From Pogostemon cablin (lineage: Eukaryota; Streptophyta; Magnoliopsida; Lamiales; Lamiaceae): a stretch of 64,000 nt of DNA. Both the position numbers and the translations under genes were made by a program. Below the pieces are notes generated by a model. That model did not search any database and had not been told where the DNA came from. It worked only from the letters and a program-made list of their open reading frames with translations. Position 1 is the first letter of the stretch; every line of letters starts with the position of its first letter. The DNA lies in NCBI GenBank assembly GCA_023678885.1, contig CM043005.1, positions 2,614,814-2,678,813 of the forward strand. The letters are read 5' to 3'. Of this stretch, positions 46,560-56,850 are shown piece by piece.

Positions 46560-47759
46560 TTATTGAGTGTGATCCTCACCATCAAAGATAAATGGATGAG
46601 TGGATGGTGGAGAAGTGGAAGTGTTTGGGAGGGTGTATGCTAAGGGGAGATGGTCTGTGTGGATGGGATTCACCGATGTGGGAGTGGGTTTGCAAGGTGT
46701 CATGGGTGGAGAAGATGGAGTTGGAGTAGTGTTTAAGGTAGGAGATTTTGGATTTGAACTCTTTAAAGGAAGAGAAGTTTGTAGGGAAATGACATCATGA
46801 GGGTTAAGAGGTAATAAGGTCTTCCAGGTGTGAGGTTCGGGTGGCTTTGTGATGGGGAGGATGAGATGTTGTAGGGAGGTTTCAATGGCATAACCATCAG
46901 AGATGAAATTCAAGTGATTAGAGGCAGGGGTAGAGAGGTTAGAGGCTGGGGGGAAAGAGTGGGAAAGAGGGTGATTGATGGGGATGGGGGAATGGAGTGG
47001 AGAATTTAGGTGGTGGTTTAATGAGGAGGGATTGGTGGGATTTTTTTTGGAGTAATGGCGAGAGAAGTTAGATTGGGAAGATGATGTTGCAAAAGATGCT
47101 CTGAGCCAAGGTCCATAGAGCAGAGGCTGAGGGGGAGTATCAGAGTTATGAAGTTTTGTGTCACAATCTCGATAGGTATGGCCCAGACGGCCACAGAAGT
47201 AGCAAAATATTGGCAAGCGTTCATACTTCAAATAACAACGCATAGAGTTGCCCGTGTGAGTGGGACAAACTACCCTGCGTTGTGGCTTCGAAATATCAAG
47301 CATTACTCGGACTCGAAGATACCTTCCAACTAGATTCCCAGAATGATCTCCTTCTGCTTCCATAAAGGTGCCGATCTGATTTCCCACAAATTTTGATAAG
47401 TCGAACTTCAGCTTTGAGGCCACAGTAAAGGCATCTGCCTTTTGAAGGATTAAAAGGTATTTGTCGAAGGACCACGGAGCACCCTTGAGAACTTTGAGCA
47501 TACTCATCTCCGATTCAAAAGATAATAGCATGATATTATCATCCAACAGTTTGTAGGAGATAGGCTTTTTTAATTTCCAAAGATCACAAAAGGTGTTTTC
47601 GATGTCCCGACTGGAAAGAATCATGGGAGCTAAGAGCTTGCCTATCAAACGGTGAGAGCCATGGACACTTGTGGAGAGATCTGGATTTGTATCAATAGCA
47701 ATAATTTCTTCTGGTTCAAGAGATAAATTCGAGCATAGTTTCTCTAGAGATTCGGCCAT
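46560..47759 (-). CDS. LINE ORF1: DUF4283 / CCHC RNA-binding protein
   Basis: An open frame of 399 residues from MAESLEKLCSNL. An in-frame start 74 codons upstream would add a hydrophobic run of 5'-UTR origin, so I prefer 47759. The N-terminal DUF4283-like domain reads KLLAPMILSSRDIENTF, LWKLKKPISYKLLDDNIMLL and WSFDKYLLILQKAD, followed by VGRYLRVRVMLDISKPQRRV and a zinc knuckle CYFCGRLGHTYRDC. The tail is a long Pro/Ser/Thr-rich low-complexity stretch. In plant LINEs this protein binds the element's RNA. Unlike ORF2 it is uninterrupted. Confidence 0.85.
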   Translation of the reverse strand: MAESLEKLCSNLSLEPEEIIAIDTNPDLSTSVHGSHRLIGKLLAPMILSSRDIENTFCDLWKLKKPISYKLLDDNIMLLSFESEMSMLKVLKGAPWSFDKYLLILQKADAFTVASKLKFDLSKFVGNQIGTFMEAEGDHSGNLVGRYLRVRVMLDISKPQRRVVCPTHTGNSMRCYLKYERLPIFCYFCGRLGHTYRDCDTKLHNSDTPPQPLLYGPWLRASFATSSSQSNFSRHYSKKNPTNPSSLNHHLNSPLHSPIPINHPLSHSFPPASNLSTPASNHLNFISDGYAIETSLQHLILPITKPPEPHTWKTLLPLNPHDVISLQTSLPLKSSNPKSPTLNTTPTPSSPPMTPCKPTPTSVNPIHTDHLPLAYTLPNTSTSPPSTHPFIFDGEDHTQ

Positions 47760-48080
47760 GAAAAGAGAGAAGAAGGGGATGTTGAGTAGAAGTCGAGGTA
47801 GAACTTTTGAGGGAGTGAATATTATCCTTGACAATCCATTATTAAAGCACGAGATCTTAAAAGGAAGAAAGATAAAATTAAAAGCAGCAAGAATAGTGAA
47901 AATCAAACAAAAGGAAAAAGAGAGTAGGTGAAAGAAATCAGAAGAAAACAAGGAAAAAGAAAAAGAGAAGAACAACAGCACTATTGGAAGGACAAAACTC
48001 TAAAGGTGCCTCCAAAGGAAAAAACCCTAGGACTACTTGGTTTCCGTATTGGGGTCTATATGTTCTCATTGTGCCTAAAA

Positions 48081-48376
48081 GCCCATCACTGTTGAGCACG
48101 TTTGCTTTTTGGCTGAAGAGACAAAGGGACCAGAGAAAGCCCAGTAACTGGGAACACTCATAGTCCACGGACCTGAATCAACATCACCACATCAGCCTTA
48201 TGCTGTTAAATAAAATGAGTAGTTCGAGGCCCATCACTGTTGAGCACGTCTGCTTTTGGGGCTGAAGAGACAAATGAACCAGAGAAAGCCCAGTAACTAG
48301 GAACACTCATAGTCCGCGGACCTGAATCAACATCACCACATCAGTCTTATGCTGTTAAATAAAATGAGTAGCTCGA
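48081..48376. repeat. 148-bp tandem duplication (2 units)
   Basis: Unit 1 48081-48228 and unit 2 48229-48376, both starting GCCCATCACTGTTGAGCACG and ending near AATAAAATGAGTAG, with about ten substitutions. Noncoding. Confidence 0.9.
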
Positions 48377-48740
48377 GAGTTCGGCTCATTAAGGCTCGAG
48401 CTCGGCTCAATTTGTGCTTACTCGAGTTCGAGCTCGTCTTATGCGTGTTTCATTAGCGAGTTAAGTCGAGCCAAGCTGAGATCGGCTTGAAAACAACAAC
48501 AACAACAATGATAATAATAGTAATAATAAATTAAATAAGGTTCGATAAGCTCGATAAAATTCAAAAAACTCGACTCGTTTTGCTTAACGAGTTGAGTCGA
48601 GCTCGAACTTGAACTTGACTCTAGAATTACTCGTTCAAGCTCGAGCTCATGCTGCTCGTGTATATAATAAGCTCGTTTTTTAATCGAGTCGAGCTCGCAT
48701 ATGCGATACTCGAACTCGCTCGATTCATTTAACAAGTCTA
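48370..48740. repeat. CTCGAGCTCGA-type low-complexity region
   Basis: Many short palindromic phrases (TTCGAGCTCG, AGTCGAGCTCG, GCTCGAGCTC) around a CAA/TAA microsatellite (48491-48530). Such TCGAGC-rich ends occur in several plant DNA transposons. The minus ORF 48439-48735 is a repeat translation. Confidence 0.65.
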
Positions 48741-48950
48741 AGATTTAGCCTCCTCCCACACAGGCTAATTAGCCGAGGCAGAAGCCCAAGGAGTCAGCGC
48801 CTATATATTCGGTATGGGTTAACCCCGCCATGATCAATTCTTATCTATCTCAAGTAGTTTTTTCGTGGCATGATCTTACATAAGTCTTTATTAAAATATA
48901 ATTATATTGTGCGATAAAATATAAAAAAGTATTTTTAATATCTAAAAGTA

Positions 48951-49081
48951 GGGTAATTCTTAGGTGACCTGTGGTCACTCATAACCCTCTCACATAAATG
49001 GATGGGGGTCACCCCTAACATGTGACCTCCACCCCCTATTTGAGAGGATCATAAGTGACCACGGGTCACCCAAGTGATCCT
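48951..49081. mobile_element. 131-bp MULE-type MITE at the left edge of the KCR duplication
   Basis: Left GGGTAATTCTTAGGTGACC and inverse right end AGGATCACTTGGGTGACC. The arms pair over about 50 bp. The exact 9-bp duplication CTAAAAGTA is at 48942-48950 and 49082-49090. Only its right half is present in the second KCR block (from 58019). Confidence 0.85.
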
Positions 49082-51222
49082 CTAAAAGTAACATGTAAAT
49101 AAATAAATAAATAAATTATATGCTAACATTGGAGGCGCCCTAATTAGTGGCACATGCCACCAAAAACTTTGGCAACAATCTGGGAATCACATGCCTTATT
49201 TTCCTAGCTATTCATGATCTTCCAAGAAATTTATCCTATGTTCGACAATTCCATACACTATTTTGGTATAATATTTGTTTTGTGTCCCATCGAAGGAATT
49301 GAGGTTTTTACCAACAGAATATTCCGTTGGTAAAAATAATTTTTATATAGTGATAGCAGAGAAAAAACACCTATATTTAAAAAAGAAAAGTACTCCCTCT
49401 GTCCGCTTCTAAGGAATCTATTTTATTATTTTTGGAGTCCGCTTCAAAGGTATTCATTTCTCCTATTTAGTAAAAAAGTACATAACATGGCTCATCACTT
49501 CCCTCTAATACAACAAACCACTTTACATATTATAATAATACTCCTTAATACACGTGCAAAAAATAAATAGATACTTTAGAACTGAAAGGAGAGAATATCA
49601 TTTAAAGATAATGGTTGGATTTTTTCTCTTTGACGTGTTAATCATATCATAAGTGGCACAAAAGATGATGAAAGATAATGAATTTGATTATTTGCCTTTA
49701 AAATCAAAACCATCTTATCCAAAAATTACTTTATTCAAAATAATTTTATGAAATATAATTATTTCTAAATAACCTCATGTTTGTTATATATTTAAAATAT
49801 AAATAAAAAAAGTTTGATTTATGAACGGTTGGATTTAGTAAATCAAATATACAGTGTTAATCTATATTTATTCTACAGATATGTCAGTAAGGATTGATGT
49901 GTGTGTGAGAGAGTAGAAAATGATATGCGTAAGAGATAAATTATACCAAATATCAATTAGAATAAGGAACATTAACTTATATAAGGGCATCAGCATTGGT
50001 GGTTGGGTTTAAACCCATCTTTCATAACTCATCCCATTTTACCACATATTTCAATAAAACTAACTAAGTCTCACATTCATTATTCCATTTTAGCCCATAA
50101 TTTGTGGGTCCATTACTTTTTTTTACTGCTTTACTTTCTAGGGAGGTGAAATATACCATCCAATCAAATTGAATGTGATAACTACTCTCCACACACATAT
50201 ATATATATATATATATAAACTCAAGGAGAAGAGAGAATGCAATTGGAGTTTAAACCAAACATTCACATTGGATAGTTTATTTGTATGGTTAGTTTAAACT
50301 GAAAAATTACCCACCGATGCAGATGCTCTAATCTTAAATATGAATTCCAAATCTGAAAACAAAGAAACATTAAATTCTTAAAAAAATTAGTATTAAAATT
50401 TTTCCTTAAAAATATTCCATTTTTCTAATTTTATAGACCTAACACATGTGACTAAAAAAATTAGGATATATTAAAATAAATGTTGATAAAATGAAAAGTG
50501 AGGTGACTATAGTATGTTTTAAACTGTTGATTATCTCATGTACGTTACATACCCTGCTCCCTCTCTTCGTTGCTTACTCTCTCACTAATTCCATGGAGTT
50601 TCAGAATACTATTCTGCTCGTAGCAGCCTGTGTTGGGTTCCTCAATCTATCCAAATTTCTCCTCAGAATGACTGCATCAATCTGGACCCTCTTCCTCAAA
50701 CCCGTAAAGGATCCGAAGGAATACGGGTCGTGGGCCCTCATCACCGGCTCAACCGACGGCATCGGAAAAGCTCTAGCTTTAGAGATGGCATCCAAGGGTC
50801 TCAACCTCGTTCTGGTCGGAAGAAACCCTTCGAAGCTCGACTCGACTCTGCTCGAAATCAAGCAGAAACACAGGGGGGTTTCGATCAAAACGGTGGCGAT
50901 CGACTTCAACCGGAGCAGGGGAGAAGAGATAGCAGTGATAGTGGAGAGGGAGACGAGTGGACTGGACATCGGAATCGTTGTTAACAACGCAGGAGCAGTG
51001 TATCCTTACCCTGAGTTCTTCCATGAGGTGGAGGAGGAGGTGATGAAGAGTGTGGTGAGGGTGAACCTGGTGGGACCCACCTGGGTTACCAAGGGGGTGA
51101 TTTCAAGAATGATGGAGACAAAGAAAGGGTTGATACTCAACATTGGTTCAGCTTCATCTGCTTGCCTTCCATCCTTTCCTCTATACACTGTTTATGCTGC
51201 TACCAAAGCGTAAGTTCATGCA
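49009..51222 (+). repeat. Segmental duplication copy 1 (KCR upstream region and exon 1)
   Basis: Near-identical to 58019-60508: MITE half, the GGCACATGCCACCAAAAACT segment, a CACTA remnant, a Stowaway-like MITE (49393-49593), the promoter and exon 1, ending 13 bp into intron 1 (GTAAGTTCATGCA). Most of the CACTA is deleted here (junction near 49302, GGAAT|TGAGG); copy 2 keeps it. Confidence 0.9.
49393..49593. mobile_element. Stowaway-like MITE in the KCR upstream region
   Basis: CTCCCTCTGTCCGCTTCTAA at the left, degenerate AACTGAAAGGAGAG at the right, with the family phrases CTTAATACACGTGCAAAAAA and CTCTAATACAACAAACCACT inside. Duplicated with the segment at 58666-58866. Confidence 0.65.
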
Positions 51223-54200
51223 TGCACCTCCACAGTGATACTGCTCACTCCACTTCACTCTTTTCTTATTCATCCTTCCCGCACCATCCTTCGCACCCCA
51301 AATGGGATCACCCATTACATTATTATATTTTATTTCTTATTACATTCTCATCATGTATATAATTAATGTCCAAATTTTCGAAAAATTCAAGAATTTAATA
51401 GTCATTATTTAGGATATAGTGTTTTCGTTGGTATTTTAATAATGATAACATGGTGAAGATAAAAAAATTGGGTAGGTTAGAAGTTGATAGCGGGACGTGC
51501 AAGTGGGTGCACATGAATGTGATAGTTGATTGTTAATTTTCTCACACATTAAAAGCCATGTCTCTCCCCTATTTATAATGGTACAGGTCGGCTTTGTCCA
51601 CCAACTTTGACTAGTCTAAGCATTTCTAGTGCATTCTTTCTTAATAACTAGGGTTGTCAATTTTACCCGTCGGGTCGGGTTACCCGCGGGTACCCGGGTG
51701 ATCGGGTAAGGATAGGGTAGGCAAAATCGGGTAGAGGATCGGGTAATACCCGCACCCGAAAAAAAATCAGCGGGTGAGGGTAGGGTACGGGTTCACATGT
51801 TATACCCGCGTACCCGACCCGATACCCGACCCGTTTACCCGTTTAGATATTTATATATATATATATATATTAATATTAATATATATATATACTAATTTAA
51901 TATTAATATTAATATAATTACTTTAAACATTATTACATTGTCTATTCATCATGATTTTGATATACTTATTTGGTGGAAGACTCAAGGGATTAAGTATCCT
52001 ACATTGCCTATTTCTCATGTTATTATATTTACTATGTTAATTTCTTGTTGTTGTACTTGGATGGAATATTATTTTCTATTATGGACTTTATTTTTATTTT
52101 ATGTTTAATTTGATGTTTTGTGTTGATCACTTGATTGTAAGAGGAAAAAACTTATATCATGGGAAGTTGCGGGTCGGTTCGGGTCGGGTTGGCCCGCTTT
52201 AGTTACTGCGGGTATCCGTATTTTACCCGTGTTATATATCCGTCTATTATTTTATTGCGGGTATCCGTATACCCGCGGGTAATCCGTTTATCCGATGGAC
52301 AAACCCGTATCCTACCCGCTGCTAACATTGAGGGTAATAGGGTAGGGTACGGATAGGGTAATTGGGTAGCGGGTAGTAGGTGGATTTGTTAAACCCGTAC
52401 CCTACCCTACCCGTTTACATCCCTATTAATAACTAAGAGGTGTACGCTACAAAAAAATTATTTTTTATCAATAAAATATTTCTTAATAAAAGCCTAATTT
52501 TATTATTAAATTAATTTACCAACGGATTAGAAATGGAATCCGTTGATAAAATTTCATTGGTAAAGTGGTGGTTGGTAAATTTTTAGCAACGAAAAATTAA
52601 TTCCGTTGCTAAATAATTCCGTTGCTAATAATTCTGTTGGTAACTTATATAATGATTCTCTTGGTAATCCGTTGGTAACTAGCAACAGATTGAATTCCGT
52701 TGCTAAAATAGAGAATACTTCCGTTGACATTCCATTGCTAAAACAAAAATATCATTTTTGTTGCTAATCCATTGGTAATTAGCAACGAATTGAATTCCAA
52801 TGTTAAATTCGGTTGCTAAAAATTACTTTTTTTATAGTGCTATCACTCTAGAATTCTATACTTAATTATCTAAATCTTGGTGGATAAGATAGAAATCATT
52901 TTTCTAGATTTCTCTACTTTCTTTTGAATATGCGTTAATAATTTATTACTCCCCCGTAACGCTTATTCGAATAATTCCAATCTTTTCTCGTCTTGATCCT
53001 TGATTTCTTTCGTTGTGGCTTTTTTTATGGTGGCTTCGAAATTTTCTGGCTCAATAGTAGCGTGGTTGCAAGTCTCGTAGATCTTTCTTAGCATTCTCAC
53101 CTTTCTTGGTGTTTCATCTGGGGGCTAGTCCTTCTTGAGCTTTTGGTGCTGGAGTCTCGGGACTTGGAGGTAGTGGAGACTCTTTTGGTCCTCTTCAATT
53201 TCTTGATGCTTACTAGGTCGTCTTATTTGTGGCATCATGATATTTTTCTTCTCGACTTTTTCTTCATCCCAGTTCCACGAGGCATTCTCATCAAACTCGA
53301 CATCTTGACTGACTATTAGTTTCTTTATCTTGAGACTATAGAGTCAATAGCCTTTAGATTGAGTACTGTATCAGAGAAATATGCATTTTTCGGTCTTCTC
53401 CTCTAGCTTGTGTCTCTTCTCTTTTGGGATGTGCGCGTAGCAAATGCTCCCAAAAACTCTTAGATGTTTTGCTGATGGCTTTTGTCCAATCCAGGATTCA
53501 ATTGGTGTTTTATTTTGCACCGTCTTTGTTGGACACCTATTTAGCAAGTAGACTGCAGTGTAGACAGCTTCTGCCCAGAACTTATTGGGCATGCCTTTAT
53601 CTGCTAGCATTGTTCTTGTCATCTCCATGATAGTTCTGTTCTTTCTCTCTGAGACTCCATTCTCTTCTGGAGCATAGTCGACAGTTAGTTGATGGTTGAC
53701 TCCTTCTTCTTCACATAACTTGTTGAACTCTTTGGATGTGTACTCCGTTCCTCTATCACTGTGTAGAACCTTGATTCTTTGACCGCTTTGATTCTCCACT
53801 AGATTCTTGAACTTCTTGAAGATAGAGAAGACTTCTAACCTTTCTTTCATGAAGTACACCCAAGTCATTCTTGTGTAGTCGTCAATGAAGAGAATGAAGT
53901 ACCTATTTTTCTCGAACTTGGCATCCTCATTGGTCCGTATACGTCGGTGTGAACCAGCTCTAAAGCTTGTTTGGCTCTCCAGGCTTGTCCCGATAGGAAT
54001 GGCTTTCTGTGTTGTTTGCCTTCCATACACTTGTCACATACATCCTCTTTTTGTTGGATTGGAGGAAGATCTCTCATCATATTCTTCTGATGAAGTAACT
54101 TTAAGTTGTAGAAGTTGAAGTGCCCGAACCTCCGGTGCCATAGCCAGGATTGGTCTTCTTGGGCTTTTAGTGCTGTCTCCACTTAGTTCCATTGGATTGA

Positions 54201-56850
54201 AAAATTCCGTTGATGATGCATTTTTACTACGGCTATTACTTGATTTTTGTATGTCTTGTCATAGATGATACATGAGTCGCCTTTGAATAGTAGAGAGTAT
54301 CATTTCTCCATCATTTGACCCACGCTAAGTAGATTAGTGCGTAGTTTTGGTACTAATAGCACATCATGGATGTACCATGTACCTCTTCTTGTGTTGACGG
54401 CTATCGTGCCTTTTCCTTCAACTTCCACCTGGTTTCCTTTGCCCAACTTCACTTGAGATTTGATTGTTTTGTCAACATTTTGAAAGATCTTCTCATCTCC
54501 CGTCATGTGGTTGCTGCACCCACTGTCTACGTACCACGTATCGTTTTTCACTTCTGATGCGGCATGATTCGCATAGAAGAGATTATCTCCGTCTTTTTTT
54601 TCTTTAGAGTAGTTAGCTTGGTGACCTTTTTTGGAGCGACAATTTTTCTTCAGATGTCCAAATCTCCCACAATTTTTACATTGTGGTTTGCTTCGGTACC
54701 AACAATCTTTTTCAAGATGATTGGTTCTTTTACAAACTCTACATGAGAGATATTTTTCTTTCCTATTATTGTTATTTTCTCCAATTTTTCTCCCCCCAAA
54801 TTTAGAATTCTGAGACCGTATTTTTAGTTTAGACTGAAAAGCATTTTCTACATTTTCATCTTCATTTATGCTCAGTCTTTTTTCATAGGCTTCTAGAGAA
54901 CCCAATAAATCAGTCACTGCCAATTTTTCTATATCTTTAGTCTCTTCTATGGTAGTGACTATTGGATTGTATTTAGTAGGGAGAGATATTAAAATTTTTT
55001 CTACTATTTTCTTATCTGTCATATCTTCCCCGTAAGATTTTAGTTGATTTACTACTTCTCTTAATTGAGTGTAGTAATCTTTAACGGTCTCAAATTCTTT
55101 CATTTTCATATTTACGAAATCTCTACTAAGAGTTTGAAGTTTGAGATTTTGTACCTTGTTACTCCCTTGATACTTCTCCTTTAGTATATCCCAGGCTTCC
55201 TTGGATGTCTTCGCTCCACTGATCCTCAGAAATAGAGACTCCGCCACAGCCATCTGTAGAATGTAGAGCGCCAAGTTGTCCTTCTCCGTACTTTTTTCTT
55301 GTTTTTCTTTGTCTGTACTAGACAAAGATGATACATCTGTGGGGACAGTGTGCCCCTTGTCGACGATCTCCCAAAGGCCTTAAGACATAAAGTATGTCTT
55401 CATTTTGATGGTCCAATAGTTTTAACCTTCACCTGAGAAGGTTGAGATTGAAATTTGGTAAGTATTGGTTAGAGAGGGCATTTTTTAAGATGTAGAAATA
55501 GTTGGGTGGTATAGTGTATGTTTAGGATAGTAGAATATGAAAGCTATTTTAATCCAATTAATGAATTAATCGGGCTCTGATACCACTATTGATATTATGA
55601 TGAAATGATGGAGATTTGGAAATTGGGTAGGTAAGAAAAGTTGATAGTGAGACGTGCAAGTGGGTGCACATGAATTTGAGAGTTGATTGTTAATTTTCTC
55701 ACACATTAAAGCCATGCCTCTCCCCTATTTATAATGGTACAGGCTTTGTCCACCAACTTTGACTAGTCTAATAAGCATTTTTAGTGCATTCTTTCTTAAT
55801 AACTACGAAGTCTATCATTCTTTAGAATTCTATACTTAATTATCTAATTCTTGGTGGATAACATAGAAATCCTTTTTCTAGATTTCTCTACTTTAATAAT
55901 TTATTAATTTTAATAGGAAACAAATTATAAAATTCGAAGTGGAAAACCATTATGGAATAGGGGATTCATACTGTTACTTTACACTATTTTATTACATAAA
56001 AATACTATAATAACCTCTAAAGTTTATAAAAGTTCTCAAGAAAAGCAATTTTTAGTAAACAATGTGGAACAGTAAATGTGAAGTGTTTTGTTGGACGGGG
56101 AGAATACTTAGATTTTCTTATTTATATTTTGAAGTTGTAAACTGTTCAGGTATGTAGCAATACTGTCAAAAAGCATGCGTTTGGAGTATAAACACCATGG
56201 TATTGATGTGCACTGCCAGGTTTGCATCTCCACCTCCATTTTAGTTTTAGATTTGTGCACCACGGAAAGAAATACTGAGTTAATTCAAAGAAAATTAACA
56301 ATTTTGACCGCACGGATCTACGTCTGTGTTAATCTGACCCGACTCAAAAAGTAATACTCTTATTACTTAAATTAAATATTATTTGGCACTAACATTAATA
56401 ACATTGTTTTTTTAAATTAAAATAATTACATCAATAATCTTGATACTTCGACAAATCTTTTTGATAAAAAAAAAGTATTTTAATGTACAATATGATACTC
56501 TTGATCAAACTCTTATGTTTATAAGTTCATGATGACAATATCTTCGATTGTTCGTACCTCTAAAATCTTGAATTCGATTCTTACAGACACCGATGGCAGT
56601 AGCAACAAAGATGATACCAGCAGCATTGCTCTTGGAATGGCCGATCAGCAAAGTGTTGATGGCATCTCCAAAGAAATATGGCAAATCCAGCGTGAAATGG
56701 ATGGGTGAGAGTAATGCGAGCTTACCCTATTGGCCTCATGCTTTGCAAGCTTACATCATCTCCTTCATCCCACACACTCTCTTTGATTCTTGTGCTTTAT
56801 ACATTTTCCGTTGTGTCCGTGCACGCGAGCATAATGAACAATGTTCTTAA
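50593..56850 (+). CDS. KCR: Very-long-chain 3-oxoacyl-CoA reductase (KCR)
   Basis: Three exons 50593-51209, 56150-56219, 56587-56850 (GT-AG, phases agree), 316 residues, the usual KCR length. It reduces 3-oxoacyl-CoA to 3-hydroxyacyl-CoA with NADPH in the ER fatty-acid elongase, for waxes, suberin, seed oil and sphingolipids. Residues 5-25 form a membrane helix (ILLVAACVGFLNL). The SDR fold shows TGSTDGIG (51-58), NNAG (131-134) and the catalytic Ser188, Tyr201 and Lys205 in YAATK. The C-terminal block VATKM...PYWPHAL is KCR-specific. I chose MEFQNTI as start; an in-frame ATG 34 codons upstream (50491) adds a second hydrophobic stretch absent from the family. The C-terminus (REHNEQCS) lacks the common dilysine ER-retrieval end. 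Intron 1 is 4.9 kb because a Copia element sits in it. Confidence 0.9.
51649..52425. mobile_element. hAT element inside the Copia LTR
   Basis: Ends TAGGGTTGTCAA and inverse TAGGGATGTAAA, with the exact 8-bp duplication TTAATAAC (51641-51648, 52426-52433). The right LTR shows the empty site (CTTTCTTAATAACTA at about 55790). The interior is full of GGGTACCCG / CGGGTCGGGT phrases, as in many plant hAT MITEs. 777 bp, no transposase. Confidence 0.9.
52445..52839. mobile_element. Small CACTA element inside the Copia LTR
   Basis: Right end inverse CACTATAAAAAAAGTAATTT; left end decayed to CGCTACAAAAAAATTATTTT. Subterminal repeats CCGTTGCTAA and CCGTTGGTAA on both strands. Against the other LTR's empty site (GTCTATC) the 3-bp duplication is CTA, with the left copy now GTA. 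Same family as 58289-58622. Confidence 0.75.
53371..54182 (-). pseudogene. Copia integrase
   Basis: Frames 54182-53865 and 54030-53371 on minus. The HHCC zinc finger (WLWHRRFGHFNFYNLKLL, DVCDKCMEGKQHRKPF), then the DDE core (FILFIDDYTRMTWVYFMKE, VLHSDRGTEYTSKEF, EENGVSERKNRTIMEMTR) and a C-terminal LRVFGSICYAHIPKEKR. The two frames overlap through a one-base shift near 53930. Reverse transcriptase would follow but is missing. Confidence 0.85.
54300..55481 (-). pseudogene. Copia gag and protease
   Basis: The family start MPSLTNTYQISISTFSGEG is at 55481, followed by two in-frame TAA stops. The open part 55325-54300 has the UBN2-type gag (AKTSKEAWDILKEKYQGSNK, LPTKYNPIVTTIEE), two CCHC-like knuckles (CRVCKRTNHLEKDC, CKNCGRFGHLKKNC) and the aspartic protease WYVDSGCSNHMTG, up to LRTNLLSVGQM. 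Confidence 0.85.
55573..55585 (-). promoter_or_regulatory. Copia primer-binding site (tRNA-iMet)
   Basis: TGGTATCAGAGCC on minus, four bases inside the LTR end. It is the same 13 bases as the pararetrovirus site at 30846-30858, because both use initiator tRNA-Met. Confidence 0.85.
55590..55906 (-). repeat. Copia LTR (right)
   Basis: About 317 bp, uninterrupted; serves as the empty-site reference for the left LTR. In + orientation it begins TGATATTATGATG and ends near AATAATTTATTA. Confidence 0.85.

Larger units (their letters stand above)
42059..48031 (-). mobile_element. Full-length L1-type LINE, mutated
   Basis: 5973 bp between 19-bp direct repeats. On the minus strand: 5' UTR, ORF1 (47759-46560), ORF2 from 46176 to 42136 with endonuclease, reverse transcriptase, zinc-knuckle and RNase H, and a short A-tail at 42059. 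RNase H at the 3' end is a feature of plant L1 clades. ORF2 has in-frame stops right after its start and several frameshifts, so it cannot mobilise itself. It lies 420 bp past the ALMT stop, in convergent orientation. Confidence 0.95.
51443..52948 (-). repeat. Copia LTR (left), split by hAT and CACTA insertions
   Basis: Matches the right LTR 55590-55906 in three pieces: 51443-51648, the few bases 52434-52444, and 52840-52948. Shared phrases include GACGTGCAAGTGGGTGCACA, CTCTCCCCTATTTATAATGG and GAATTCTATACTTAATTATC. The TATTTATAA phrase near 51572 suits the LTR promoter. Confidence 0.85.
51443..55906 (-). mobile_element. Copia LTR retrotransposon lacking reverse transcriptase, in KCR intron 1
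   Basis: LTRs at 51443-52948 and 55590-55906. Minus-strand order: PBS (55585-55573), gag, protease, integrase, then a short remnant and a purine tract (52960-52949) before the 3' LTR. Integrase is followed by only about 420 bp, so reverse transcriptase and RNase H are deleted. The two LTRs differ at many sites, so the insertion is not recent. It is antisense to KCR and adds about 4.5 kb to intron 1. A clean 5-bp target duplication was not resolved. Confidence 0.85.

Noticed and set aside
46600..46800. Plus-strand Gly/Val-rich ORF
   Set aside because: Shadow of the Pro/Ser-rich tail of LINE ORF1 on the other strand.
50491..50592. Upstream in-frame ATG of KCR (34 extra residues)
   Set aside because: The family starts at the equivalent of MEFQNTI; the extension is hydrophobic, not family-like, and differs in length in copy 2.
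55900..55912. 5-bp target duplication for the Copia element
   Set aside because: Candidate AATAA/ATTTT matches are in AT-rich DNA and do not fit both LTR ends.
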